This document shows, one piece after another, positions 6,910 through 15,074 of a DNA stretch of 37,970 nt. A model generated the notes under the pieces. It did not search any database, had not been told where the DNA came from, and saw only the letters and a program-made list of their open reading frames with translations. This stretch comes from Terriglobia bacterium. Lineage in GTDB: Bacteria; Acidobacteriota; Terriglobia; Acidiferrales; UBA7541. Each line of letters begins with the position of its first letter. The first letter of the stretch is position 1. The stretch covers positions 1 to 37,970 of the forward strand of contig JAIQEV010000057.1 of NCBI GenBank assembly GCA_020073585.1. Reading direction: 5' to 3'. The position numbers and the translations under genes were made by a program.

Positions 6910-6999
6910 ATGAATACAGGGAATGCGGTGTTGCTGATCATTTGCGCCTTTCTCTTCGGGTATTTGCTCTACGCCCTCCTGAAGGCGGAGGAGTTCTGA
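6910..6999 (+). CDS. kdpF: KdpF, small subunit of the potassium-transporting ATPase
   Basis: A 29-residue single-helix protein ending [14 protein letters not shown]. It has the KdpF pattern: one transmembrane helix followed by YALL-x-xE-x-F, the family's usual 25-30 residues, and a position two bases before kdpA. KdpF stabilises the KdpABC complex in the inner membrane. GGAGG in its last codons is the SD for kdpA. Confidence 0.88.
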   Translation: MNTGNAVLLIICAFLFGYLLYALLKAEEF

Positions 7000-7001
7000 T
7001 C

Positions 7002-8774
7002 ATGACGGCAAATGGCTGGTTGCAAATTGTGTTTTATCTTCTAGTGATTTTTTTGCTCACCAAGCCGCTGGGCATTTACATGACGCGGGTATTCAGCCGG
7101 GAAAAGACGTTTCTCGATCCGGTCCTGCGGCCGGTCGAAAGAATCGTATACCGCCTGACCGGCGTGGACGAGAAGCATGAGATGCGCTGGACGGAGTACG
7201 CCATCGCCATGCTCCTGTTCAGCGGCGTCTCCATGGCGCTCCTGTATCTCATCGAGCGCACGCAGAAGTGGCTGCCGCTCAACCCGCAGAAATTTCCCAA
7301 TGTGGAGCCCGGGCTGGCGTTTGGCACGGCGGCTTCGTTCACGACCAATACGAACTGGCAGGCCTACAGCGGCGAGTCCACGATGAGCTATCTCACGCAG
7401 ATGGCGGGGCTGGCGTACCACAACTTCGCCTCCGCGGCTGTGGGCATCGTGCTGGCCATCGTGGTCATTCGCGGCATCGCACGCAAGGAAACGGACAAGC
7501 TCGGAAATTTCTGGATGGACACCACGCGGTGTCTGCTGTGGGTTCTGCTGCCCATTTGCATAGTGGGCTCGCTCGTGTTCGTGTCTCAGGGCGTCGTCCA
7601 GAATCTGAAGCCCTACACCACGGTGCAACTGATCGAACCGCAGACCGTGCAGGTGACCGGCGCGGACGGCAAGGCCACGACACAAACGGTGACGCAGCAG
7701 GTAATTGCCCAGGGCCCGGTGGCCTCGCAGGAGGCCATCAAGGAATTCGGCACGAATGGCGGCGGCTTTTTCAACGCCAACAGCGCGCACCCATTCGAAA
7801 ACCCCACGCCCCTCTCGAACTTTTTCCAGATCGTGCTGATTTTCGCGATTCCCTCGGGTCTCACCTACACCCTGGGCCGCATGACGGGTTCGCAGCGGCA
7901 TGGCTGGGCGGTGTGGGCCGCGATGGCGTTCTTGTTCTTTGCCGGGGTGACGACACTGTACTGGGCGGAGGCCAGAGGGAATCCACTCCTGGCCGGCACG
8001 GATCAGCGGGCAAGCGCGCTGCAATCCGGCGGAAACATGGAAGGGAAAGAGGTGCGCTTCGGGATTGCGAACTCCGCGCTGTTCGCGACGGTGACGACCG
8101 ACGCGAGCTGCGGCGCAGTGAACGGCATGCACGATTCGTTCACGCCACTTGGCGGCATGGTTCCGTTGATCAACATCATGCTGGGAGAGGTGGTGTTCGG
8201 CGGCGTCGGCGCCGGACTCTACGGCATTGTGGTGTTCGTGATCCTCGCGGTGTTCATCGCCGGACTGATGGTGGGCCGAACTCCGGAGTACCTGGGGAAG
8301 AAGATCGAGTCGTATGACGTGAAGATGGCCATGCTGGCGATTCTGGTTCTGACGTTTACCATTCTGGGCTTCTCGGCAGTCGCCGTGGTAAGGCCTTTTG
8401 GCACCTCGAGCATTTCGAATCCGGGACCGCACGGGCTGTCGCAGGTGCTCTACGCATACGTCTCGTCCGCCGGGAACAACGGCTCGGCGTTCGCCGGCCT
8501 GAACGCCAATACCATGTGGTACAACACCTCCACGGCCGCCGCCCAATTGCTCGGGCGGTTCTTCATGATCATTCCGGTGCTGGCGATTGCCGGAAGCCTA
8601 GCCAAAAAGAAAACTCTTCCGGAGTCGGCCGGGACATTCCCCGTAACAGGCGGCCTGTTCGCGAGCTTGCTCGTTTCCACGATTGTGATCGTGGGTGCGC
8701 TCACCTTTTTTCCGGCTCTGAGTCTGGGGCCGATTCTCGAACACCTGCTGATGCTCGCAGGAAAGTCTTTCTGA
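7002..8774 (+). CDS. kdpA: KdpA, potassium-translocating subunit of the Kdp ATPase
   Basis: The ATG at 7002 has GGAGG eight bases upstream; an earlier frame extension overlaps kdpF and is rejected. The 590-residue polytopic membrane protein carries the four selectivity-filter loops of the KdpA/SKT fold: [52 protein letters not shown] and [17 protein letters not shown]. It selects K+ at the periplasmic side and passes it toward KdpB. There is a periplasmic insertion rich in Val/Thr/Gln ([19 protein letters not shown]). Length is near the family norm. Seven bases separate its stop from kdpB. Confidence 0.97.
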   Translation: MTANGWLQIVFYLLVIFLLTKPLGIYMTRVFSREKTFLDPVLRPVERIVYRLTGVDEKHEMRWTEYAIAMLLFSGVSMALLYLIERTQKWLPLNPQKFPNVEPGLAFGTAASFTTNTNWQAYSGESTMSYLTQMAGLAYHNFASAAVGIVLAIVVIRGIARKETDKLGNFWMDTTRCLLWVLLPICIVGSLVFVSQGVVQNLKPYTTVQLIEPQTVQVTGADGKATTQTVTQQVIAQGPVASQEAIKEFGTNGGGFFNANSAHPFENPTPLSNFFQIVLIFAIPSGLTYTLGRMTGSQRHGWAVWAAMAFLFFAGVTTLYWAEARGNPLLAGTDQRASALQSGGNMEGKEVRFGIANSALFATVTTDASCGAVNGMHDSFTPLGGMVPLINIMLGEVVFGGVGAGLYGIVVFVILAVFIAGLMVGRTPEYLGKKIESYDVKMAMLAILVLTFTILGFSAVAVVRPFGTSSISNPGPHGLSQVLYAYVSSAGNNGSAFAGLNANTMWYNTSTAAAQLLGRFFMIIPVLAIAGSLAKKKTLPESAGTFPVTGGLFASLLVSTIVIVGALTFFPALSLGPILEHLLMLAGKSF

Positions 8775-8781
8775 GGTGTCT

Positions 8782-10830
8782 ATGGATCCCGTCGGTAAGA
8801 TCAGGAAAAAGTCGTTCGGAGACAGGAAGATTCTCGTTCGGGCAGTGGCGGACTCCTTTGGCAAGTTGGACCCCCGGACGATCATCAAGAACCCCGTTAT
8901 GTTCGTGGTCGAGGTGGGCGCGGTACTGACTACGGTCCAACTGGTGTGGAATGCCGTCCATCATGCGGGAGAGATCGGATTCGGCCTGCAGATTAGCCTG
9001 TGGCTGTGGTTTACGGTGCTGTTCGCGAATTTCGCGGAAGCCATGGCGGAGGGGCGCGGCAAGGCGCAGGCGGATACCCTGCGCAAAGCGCGCGCGGAGA
9101 CGGAAGCGCGGCGTCTGCGGCCGGATGGTTCCACGGAGGTGGTGGTGAGTTCGGCGCTGCGCGCGGGAGACGAGGTTCTGGTGTGCGCCGGAGAATTCAT
9201 TCCGGGAGACGGGGAGGTAATCGAGGGCGTGGCCTCGGTGGACGAATCCGCGATTACCGGGGAGTCCGCGCCGGTGATCCGCGAATCCGGGGGAGACCGC
9301 TCGGCGGTTACCGGGGGCACGCGGGTGCTCTCGGATGAGATCAAGGTGCGCATCACTTCGAATCCCGGGGAGACGTTCCTCGACCGCATGATCCATCTTG
9401 TCGAGGGCGCATCCCGGCAGAAGACACCCAACGAGATCGCGCTCAATATCCTTCTGGCGGGGTTGACCATCATCTTCCTGCTGGCCGTGGTGACCCTGCA
9501 GCCGTTTGCCATCTATGCCGGGGCGCCGCAGAGCATCTTTGTCCTGGTTTCTCTGCTGGTCTGTCTGATTCCGACGACGATCGGCGGGCTGCTCTCCGCG
9601 ATTGGCATCGCGGGCATGGACCGGCTGATTCAGAGAAATGTCATCGCGATGTCCGGACGCGCCGTCGAGGCGTCGGGAGACGTGGACGTACTTCTGCTGG
9701 ATAAAACCGGGACGATAACGCTGGGCAACCGTCAGGCGACGGCGTTGCACACTTGCCCGAATGTCACGGAGGTAGAGCTGGCCAGCGCGGCGCAACTGGC
9801 GTCCTTGGCGGATGAAACACCGGAGGGGCGTTCCATTGTGGTGCTGGTCAAGGAAAAATACGGGCTGCGCGGCCGGGAGCTGGCGTCGCACAGTCCCACG
9901 TTCATTCCCTTTTCGGCGCAGACGCGCATGTCCGGCGTAGACCTGGACGTGCACGAAATTCGCAAAGGAGCGCCGGAAGCCATTGCGAAATACGCGCGGG
10001 AGGAGGGCCAGGAGGTGCCCGCCGAGATCCTGGAGATCGTCAAGGAAGTCTCCAATGCCGGGGGGACTCCGCTGCTGGTGGCACAGAACCGCCGGGTGCT
10101 GGGGGCCATCGCGCTGACGGATGTGGTTAAAGGCGGGATGCGCGAACGATTCGATCATCTGCGGGCCATGGGCATTCGGACGATGATGATCACCGGGGAC
10201 AATCCGTTAACCGCGGCGGCGATCGCCCGGGAAGCCGGAGTGGACGATTTTCTCGCGGAAGCCAAGCCGGAAGACAAGATGGCGCTCATTCGCAAAGAGC
10301 AAGCGAAGGGAAAACTGGTGGCCATGACCGGGGACGGCACCAACGACGCTCCGGCGCTGGCGCAGGCCGACGTGGGAGTGGCCATGAATACCGGGACGCA
10401 GGCCGCGAAAGAGGCCGGGAACATGGTGGACCTGGACTCCAACCCGACGAAGCTGATCGAAATCGTGGAAATCGGCAAGCAACTCCTGATTACGCGCGGG
10501 GCGCTGACCACGTTTTCGGTGGCCAATGACGTGGCCAAGTACTTCGCCATTATTCCCGCGATGTTCGCCGGGGCATTCCCGGTGCTGGGAATCCTGAACA
10601 TCATGCGGCTGCGCACTCCGGAGTCGGCCATTCTGTCCGCGGTTATCTTCAACGCGCTGATCATCATTGCGCTGATTCCGCTGGCGCTGCGCGGGGTGCG
10701 CTACCGGCCGGTGGGGGCGGCGGCGCTGCTGCGCCGCAATCTGCTGCTGTATGGCGCCGGGGGAATCATCGCCCCGTTCATCGGGATCAAGCTCATCGAT
10801 GTGCTGCTCACGTACATCGGGATTGTCTGA
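8782..10830 (+). CDS. kdpB: KdpB, P-type ATPase subunit of the Kdp complex
   Basis: ATG 8782 has GAGG five bases upstream. With this start the phosphorylated Asp of [11 protein letters not shown] is residue 307, the same number as in E. coli KdpB, which supports the choice over GTG 8776. The 682-residue protein shows the TGES actuator motif ([15 protein letters not shown]), the KdpB-type [12 protein letters not shown] region, [14 protein letters not shown] and the [17 protein letters not shown] hinge. The C-terminal helices include [15 protein letters not shown]. It hydrolyses ATP to drive K+ uptake into the cytoplasm. The gene is complete. Confidence 0.97.
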   Translation: MDPVGKIRKKSFGDRKILVRAVADSFGKLDPRTIIKNPVMFVVEVGAVLTTVQLVWNAVHHAGEIGFGLQISLWLWFTVLFANFAEAMAEGRGKAQADTLRKARAETEARRLRPDGSTEVVVSSALRAGDEVLVCAGEFIPGDGEVIEGVASVDESAITGESAPVIRESGGDRSAVTGGTRVLSDEIKVRITSNPGETFLDRMIHLVEGASRQKTPNEIALNILLAGLTIIFLLAVVTLQPFAIYAGAPQSIFVLVSLLVCLIPTTIGGLLSAIGIAGMDRLIQRNVIAMSGRAVEASGDVDVLLLDKTGTITLGNRQATALHTCPNVTEVELASAAQLASLADETPEGRSIVVLVKEKYGLRGRELASHSPTFIPFSAQTRMSGVDLDVHEIRKGAPEAIAKYAREEGQEVPAEILEIVKEVSNAGGTPLLVAQNRRVLGAIALTDVVKGGMRERFDHLRAMGIRTMMITGDNPLTAAAIAREAGVDDFLAEAKPEDKMALIRKEQAKGKLVAMTGDGTNDAPALAQADVGVAMNTGTQAAKEAGNMVDLDSNPTKLIEIVEIGKQLLITRGALTTFSVANDVAKYFAIIPAMFAGAFPVLGILNIMRLRTPESAILSAVIFNALIIIALIPLALRGVRYRPVGAAALLRRNLLLYGAGGIIAPFIGIKLIDVLLTYIGIV

Positions 10831-10839
10831 GAGGAACGT

Positions 10840-11412
10840 ATGAAGAAGAACCTGCTCATCGCCGTGTGGTTCACGCTGGTGACCACCGTGATCTTCGGTG
10901 TCCTGTACCCGCTGGGAATCACCGGTCTCGCCCAGCTTTTTTTTCGCGACCGGGCGAACGGACAACTGGTCGAAAAGAGCGGCCAACTCGTAGGCTCGGG
11001 AATCATCGGCCAGGCCTTCAGCGGCCCCGGCTACTTTCATCCGCGGCCGTCCTCAGCCGGAACCGGATATGATCCCACGGCCAGCGGCGGCTCGAATCTG
11101 AGTCCCACGAACAAGACGCTGCTGGAGCGGGTGAAAGGCGACGTGCAAAAGCTGCAAAGCGAGAATGCCAGCGCGGCGATTCCGGTGGACCTGGTGACCA
11201 CATCGGGATCCGGTCTGGACCCGGACATCTCTCCCGCGGCCGCGGAGTTCCAGATTGCGCGCGTGGCCCGGGCCCGCGGTGTGCAAGAGGATGAGGTGCG
11301 GGGTTTCGTGAAGAAGTACACCAAAGACCGCGATCTCGGATTTCTTGGTGAGCCGCGCGTCAATGTGCTGGAGCTGAATCTCGAGCTGGATCGGAGCCAT
11401 CCGCTGCGCTAA
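10840..11412 (+). CDS. kdpC: KdpC, periplasmic subunit of the Kdp ATPase
   Basis: A 190-residue protein nine bases after kdpB with AGAGGA upstream. It has one N-terminal transmembrane helix (LIAVWFTLVTTVIFGVLYPL). A periplasmic domain follows with the KdpC signatures GSGIIGQAFSGPGYFHPRPS, PVDLVTTSGSGLDPDISP and VNVLELNLELD. KdpC is needed for assembly and high-affinity K+ binding. It ends 12 bases from the convergent stop of kdpE, with no room for a separate terminator. Confidence 0.96.
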   Translation: MKKNLLIAVWFTLVTTVIFGVLYPLGITGLAQLFFRDRANGQLVEKSGQLVGSGIIGQAFSGPGYFHPRPSSAGTGYDPTASGGSNLSPTNKTLLERVKGDVQKLQSENASAAIPVDLVTTSGSGLDPDISPAAAEFQIARVARARGVQEDEVRGFVKKYTKDRDLGFLGEPRVNVLELNLELDRSHPLR

Positions 11413-11424
11413 GGGGCCTTGCGG

Positions 11425-12135
11425 TCAACGGCGAGTTTTTGCGGAGGCGGCCCGGGGGAATTCGAAGCGGTAGCCGACCCAGGGTTCGGTGCAAATATAG
11501 CGAGGGTGGCGGGGATCCGGCTCGATTTTCTTGCGAAGCTGATTGATGAACACGCGAAGGTATTCGGTTTCCTCTCCGTAGTCCGGTCCCCAGACGGCTT
11601 GCAGCAAAGTGCGGTGCGAAACGGGCTTGCCCGGATTGGCGGCAAGCTGCCGCAGCAGGCCAAATTCCTTGGGTGTCAGGCGGACCGGCCGGCCCTGGAC
11701 GAGGACCTTGCGGCTCTCGAAATCAACGTGAAGATCGGGCGAATCGAGCGGAGCCATCAGCTCGGCGGCAGAGGTCCGGCGGAGGGCGGCGCGGATGCGG
11801 GCGAGAAGCTCCTCGATCCCGAAAGGCTTCACGACATAGTCGTCGGCTCCGGCGTCGAGCGCCTGCACTATGTCCTTTTCCGCATTGCGGACCGTGAGGA
11901 TGATGATGGGGACATCGGAGCGTTCGCGGATTTCCCGGCAGGCCGCCAGCCCGCCCATTCCGGGCATATTCACGTCGAGGAGCACCAGATCGGGCTGCTC
12001 GCTTCCGAGCATTTCCAGGGCTTCTTCGCCGCTGCGCGCTTCCTTGATGGTGTAACCCTGGCTCGTCAGGGTGGTGCGCATCACGCGGCGAATCTGCGGC
12101 TCGTCGTCCACCACCAGAATGTTCGCGGAGCTCAT
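11425..12135 (-). CDS. kdpE: KdpE-type response regulator
   Basis: An OmpR/PhoB-family regulator of 236 residues. The receiver domain has acidic residues DD (10-11), the phosphorylated Asp54 in LVLLDVNMPGMGG, Thr in IIILTVRNAEKD and Lys in YVVKPFGIEELL. The winged-helix domain occupies about residues 130-228 (RLTPKEFGLLRQLAANPGKP; YLRVFINQLRKKIE). Its start overlaps the stop of the histidine kinase gene by four bases, so the pair is an operon. It should activate the kdp structural genes under K+ limitation, reading across the convergent junction. Confidence 0.94.
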   Translation of the reverse strand: MSSANILVVDDEPQIRRVMRTTLTSQGYTIKEARSGEEALEMLGSEQPDLVLLDVNMPGMGGLAACREIRERSDVPIIILTVRNAEKDIVQALDAGADDYVVKPFGIEELLARIRAALRRTSAAELMAPLDSPDLHVDFESRKVLVQGRPVRLTPKEFGLLRQLAANPGKPVSHRTLLQAVWGPDYGEETEYLRVFINQLRKKIEPDPRHPRYICTEPWVGYRFEFPRAASAKTRR

Positions 12136-13592
12136 TGCCGCCTGCTCTGGCCGCGCTCGACGGGCAGGGTGAAGGAGAACACGGAGCCGTGTCCCAACTG
12201 GCTGACGACGCTGATGGCGCCGCCATGGGCTTCCACGATGGCCTTCGCGATGGGCAGGCCCATCCCCGTTCCGTGCACGCGGTAGCGCTGGTCTTTGCCA
12301 CGGTAAAACTTGTCGAAGATCAGGCCGAGCTCTATCTCTTCGATTCCGGGCCCGCGGTCGGCGACACTGGTCAGGACAAAGTTGCCGTTGGCCTCCGCAG
12401 TGATGGTGATGGGAAGATCGGGCGGCGAATAGTTATGGGCGTTCGACAGCAGTTGGACCAGAATCTGCTTCGCGCTGTTCAGGTCCGCGCGCACGGCAGG
12501 GAGGTTCTCCGGCAGTTGCACCTGCACGAGCCGGTTGCCGAGCAAACCCTTGCACTGTTCGAGAGCGGCGGAGACCAGCTCGGAAATGGAGTGGGGTTGC
12601 AAGTCCAGCTTAAGTTCCCCCGCCTCCAGGCGGGCCATCTCGGCCGCTTCGCCAATCAAGGTATTCAGGCGGTTGGTCTCTTCATCGATGATCGTGAGCA
12701 GTTCCGCGCGGTGCTGCGCATCCAGGCGGGAGTCCGAGAGCAGGCTGGTCACCGAAGCCTTGATGGAAGTCAGAGGAGTCCGGAAGTCGTGGGTAATGGA
12801 GTCCAGCAAGGCCGACTTCAAGCGCTCTCCCTCGCGGGAGGCTTCGGTCTTGCCGAGTTGCTCGATGGCCCGCGCCCTCTCGATGGCCACGGCGATGAGT
12901 GTGCCCAGCGCTTCCAGGGACTGCCGGGAAAGGATTTGGCCGGAAATCCCCAGACAGCCGATGACGCGCACCCCCAGACGGACGGGGACGAAACACAGGC
13001 TTTGCGCTTCATCCACCTGCAACTCTTCGCGGGCCACCACGGCTTTCAGCTTCTCCGCGTCCAGTTGAGGAATCAGCAAGCCCGAGCGATATACCTTTTG
13101 CTTTTCCGTCAGGAACAGGGCGGCGGCGCCCACTTCGAAGGAATCCACGACCTGGCGCGGGATGGCATTCATGAGTTCAATGACGTTTCCGGCGCTGAGC
13201 AAGTGCTGGCTGAATTCGTAGAGCTTTTCGATCTCGCGCCGGCGGCGGTCGGCTTCCTCGGCCTGGTCCCGGGCCCTGGAGGAAAGATGGCTGCCGATGA
13301 CGGCGGTGACCAGAAAGGCAAACAGGGCCACCCAGTTCTGCGGGTCGGTAATCGTGAGCGTCAGGACGGGAGGCAAGAAGAAGAAGTTGAAGGCGAAGAC
13401 CGCCGCCAGAGACATCACCACGGAAACCAGGATGCCCCAAACGGTGGAGACTGCTAAAATAGCCAAGAGAAAGATAAGCGCGACGGTCGTCGCGTTAACG
13501 TGAATGGTCCTGTAGCAGAGGAAGGTGATCGCTGCCACGGTCCCCAGGGCGACGATCAAACCGGGAAGACGGCGGGTAAGGAAACCGCGCAT
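12132..13592 (-). CDS. kdpD: KdpD histidine-kinase half (DUF4118-GAF-HisKA-HATPase)
   Basis: A 486-residue sensor kinase equal to the C-terminal half of classical KdpD. The four-helix DUF4118 membrane domain is about residues 8-102 (VALIFLLAILAVSTVWGILV; FAFNFFFLPPVLTLTI). Then come a GAF-like domain (about 125-245), the phospho-acceptor His268 in SITHDFRTPLTSIKAS, the N box QLLSNAHNYSPPD, and DRGPGIEE and GTGMGLPIAKAIVEAHGG. The N-terminal KdpD/USP domains are absent here and lie on the divergent gene 50 bp away. On the - strand TACAAT (13604-13599) is six bases before ATG and there is no SD, so it may be leaderless. Confidence 0.92.
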   Translation of the reverse strand: MRGFLTRRLPGLIVALGTVAAITFLCYRTIHVNATTVALIFLLAILAVSTVWGILVSVVMSLAAVFAFNFFFLPPVLTLTITDPQNWVALFAFLVTAVIGSHLSSRARDQAEEADRRRREIEKLYEFSQHLLSAGNVIELMNAIPRQVVDSFEVGAAALFLTEKQKVYRSGLLIPQLDAEKLKAVVAREELQVDEAQSLCFVPVRLGVRVIGCLGISGQILSRQSLEALGTLIAVAIERARAIEQLGKTEASREGERLKSALLDSITHDFRTPLTSIKASVTSLLSDSRLDAQHRAELLTIIDEETNRLNTLIGEAAEMARLEAGELKLDLQPHSISELVSAALEQCKGLLGNRLVQVQLPENLPAVRADLNSAKQILVQLLSNAHNYSPPDLPITITAEANGNFVLTSVADRGPGIEEIELGLIFDKFYRGKDQRYRVHGTGMGLPIAKAIVEAHGGAISVVSQLGHGSVFSFTLPVERGQSRRQ

Positions 13593-13642
13593 GGCTACAT
13601 TGTAACTTAGCTTTTGCGTGTTCCGCCGGCGAGAAGAGAGTT

Positions 13643-14767
13643 ATGCCCAAGACACCGGAGCAGTGGCTGGAAGTGGCGTCGCCGCCGAAGAAGGTGCGCG
13701 GCAGCTTCAAGGTTTTTTTGGGGTATGCCCCCGGCGTGGGCAAGACGTTCACGATGCTGAGCGAGGCGATTCGCCGCCACACCCGGGGCGAAGATGTTGT
13801 GGTGGGAGTTGTGGAAACGCACGGCCGCAAGGCCATCGGGGAACTGGCCGCGCAACTGGTTACCATCCCGCGCAAGAAAATCGAATACAAAGGCACCCTC
13901 TTCGAGGAGATGGACACCGATGCCATCCTCAGCCGGAAGCCGCACGTCGTCGTTGTGGATGAATTGGCGCACACCAATGTTCCGGGCAGCAAACACCGCA
14001 AGCGGTACGAGGACGTGCTGGAGATCATCGCGGCGGGAATCGACGTTCTTTCGACCGTCAATATTCAGCATCTGGAAAACATCGCCCCCACGGTGGGAGC
14101 GATTACCGGAATCAAGGTACGGGAGACCGTGCCGGACTGGGTGGTGCAGTCGGCGGAAGAAGCGGTGATGGTGGACCTGACGCCGGAAGCGCTGCAGAAC
14201 CGCATGAAACGCGGCGATGTTTATGCCACGGAGAAAGTGGATCAAGCGCTCAGGAATTTTTTCCGGCGCGGCAACCTGATCGCTCTCCGCGAGCTGGCCT
14301 TGCGGCAAGTGGCCGAGCAGGTGGACCGCACTCTTGAAACGTACATGGAGCAGAAGGAGATTCAGGAGACCTGGCCCGTCCGGGAACGAATTGCCGTGTG
14401 TATCAGCCCGCACCCGAGAACCCAATACCTGATCGCGCGGGCGGCACGCATGGCCCGGCGCATCGACGCGGAGCTTTATGCCGTGTATGTGGACCTTGGC
14501 CATGATGCGGACGAGGAAGATCAGAAGACGCTGGAAGCCAATGTGCAGTTTGCGGTGAGCTTGGGCGCCACCATGGTGCGCCTGAAAGGCGACAACGTGG
14601 CCGATCCGGTTGCGGCTTTCGCGCGCGATAAGCACATCACCCAAGTGATCTTTGGCAGGTCCGCAGTCGACGGCTGGAGGAAATTCCTGTACATGAACGC
14701 CATCAATCGTTTTCTCCGCCAAGCTCCCGCCGTGGACGTCCACATCGTCACGCAAGAACCCGATTGA
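13643..14767 (+). CDS. kdpD: KdpD N-terminal sensor half (KdpD/Walker domain plus USP domain), stand-alone
   Basis: A 374-residue soluble protein equal to the cytoplasmic N-terminal part of KdpD. Residues ~20-230 are the KdpD domain, with Walker A GYAPGVGKTFTML (27-39), Walker B-like HVVVVDELAHTNVPGS and the family block STVNIQHLENIAPTVGAITG. From about 250 a universal-stress-protein domain follows (RIAVCISPHPRTQYLIARAA; ITQVIFGRSAVDGWR). It has no transmembrane or kinase part. It presumably binds nucleotide or c-di-AMP and signals to the separate kinase encoded divergently. AGAAGAGAG precedes ATG 13643. Stand-alone KdpD N-termini are known in cyanobacteria; the divergent pairing is unusual. 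Confidence 0.93.
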   Translation: MPKTPEQWLEVASPPKKVRGSFKVFLGYAPGVGKTFTMLSEAIRRHTRGEDVVVGVVETHGRKAIGELAAQLVTIPRKKIEYKGTLFEEMDTDAILSRKPHVVVVDELAHTNVPGSKHRKRYEDVLEIIAAGIDVLSTVNIQHLENIAPTVGAITGIKVRETVPDWVVQSAEEAVMVDLTPEALQNRMKRGDVYATEKVDQALRNFFRRGNLIALRELALRQVAEQVDRTLETYMEQKEIQETWPVRERIAVCISPHPRTQYLIARAARMARRIDAELYAVYVDLGHDADEEDQKTLEANVQFAVSLGATMVRLKGDNVADPVAAFARDKHITQVIFGRSAVDGWRKFLYMNAINRFLRQAPAVDVHIVTQEPD

Positions 14768-14790
14768 GAATGGGGTTCACCCCAACGAGT

Positions 14791-14815
14791 TGTGAACAAC
14801 TTGTGAACAAAACTT
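14791..14815 (+). repeat. Tandem GTGAACA motif near the right island end
   Basis: GTGAACAA and GTGAACAAAACTT are 10 bp apart, 77 bp inside the right att repeat. This closely copies 1136-1159 at the left end. Nothing else is recognised in 14768-14891 except a small TGGGG-TTCA-CCCCA hairpin at 14771-14784. Confidence 0.4.
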
Positions 14816-14891
14816 GCCGAATACCATGCAGAACCATACGGTGTGGTGAGGAATAAAGCGCGCGAATCCAACAGAATGGTATCGGTGGAGC

Positions 14892-14931
14892 AATCGGCAG
14901 GTCCGGGGTTCAAATCCCCGCCTCGGCTCCA
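14892..14931 (+). repeat. Attachment-site repeat attR (40 bp, detached tRNA-Thr 3' end)
   Basis: Identical to 1031-1070. The upstream bases do not continue the tRNA (no D arm or anticodon 5' strand), so this is a displaced 3' end and not a second tRNA gene. It marks the right edge of the kdp island. Confidence 0.88.
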
Positions 14932-15053
14932 GAATTTTCTAACCTACTTCCTTTCAAGCAGGTAACTTGTCTATTTTCTATGCCCGTTGAAAACTCGGGA
15001 ACACCAGGGAACGCCAAGCCAGCCGCCTTCCCTACCGCACGCTGGCGTTCTTC
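14910..15053 (-). pseudogene. C-terminal tail of a second tRNA-associated integrase
   Basis: On the - strand, 47 codons read EERQRAVGKAAGLAFPGVPE, then FSTGIENRQVT, and run on into the att repeat, stopping at 14910-14912. The pattern matches the end of the island integrase at 1098 (EAQRRAADKIAEVLFTNV, then TSVATENEKVN): E-x-QR, Ala-rich helix, F-x-x-V, and x-EN near the end. TAA (15054-15056) closes the frame upstream and the catalytic part is gone. Orientation and distance to the tRNA-like sequence are the same as for the first integrase. It is probably the remnant of an earlier element at this tRNA. Confidence 0.6.
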
Positions 15054-15074
15054 TTAGCGGCCTTCGCTGGCCGG

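Larger units (their letters stand above)
1031..14931. mobile_element. tRNA-Thr-integrated genomic island carrying a kdp potassium-uptake system
   Basis: The element is bounded by exact 40-bp direct repeats of the tRNA 3' end (1031-1070 and 14892-14931). The integrase gene abuts the tRNA, with 27 bp from CCA to its stop codon, in the usual orientation for site-specific islands. Behind it lie an excisionase-like gene and decayed genes. From 5115 to 14767 the cargo is well preserved: porin, small membrane proteins, KdpFABC, KdpE and a split KdpD. No conjugation, phage structural or replication gene is seen, so it would need help to transfer. An IS3-family copy disrupts the integrase, so the island is probably immobile now. 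Confidence 0.82.

Noticed and set aside
9294-9310. An imperfect copy of the VDRxAVT palindrome in kdpB (GACCGC-TCG-GCGGTTA, read as DRSAVT).
   Set aside because: [12 protein letters not shown] is a conserved segment of the KdpB family itself, so the resemblance is protein-driven; the dyad is also imperfect.
14892-14931. A second tRNA-Thr gene.
   Set aside because: Only the 3' half is present; there is no D arm, 5' acceptor strand or anticodon stem 5' strand.
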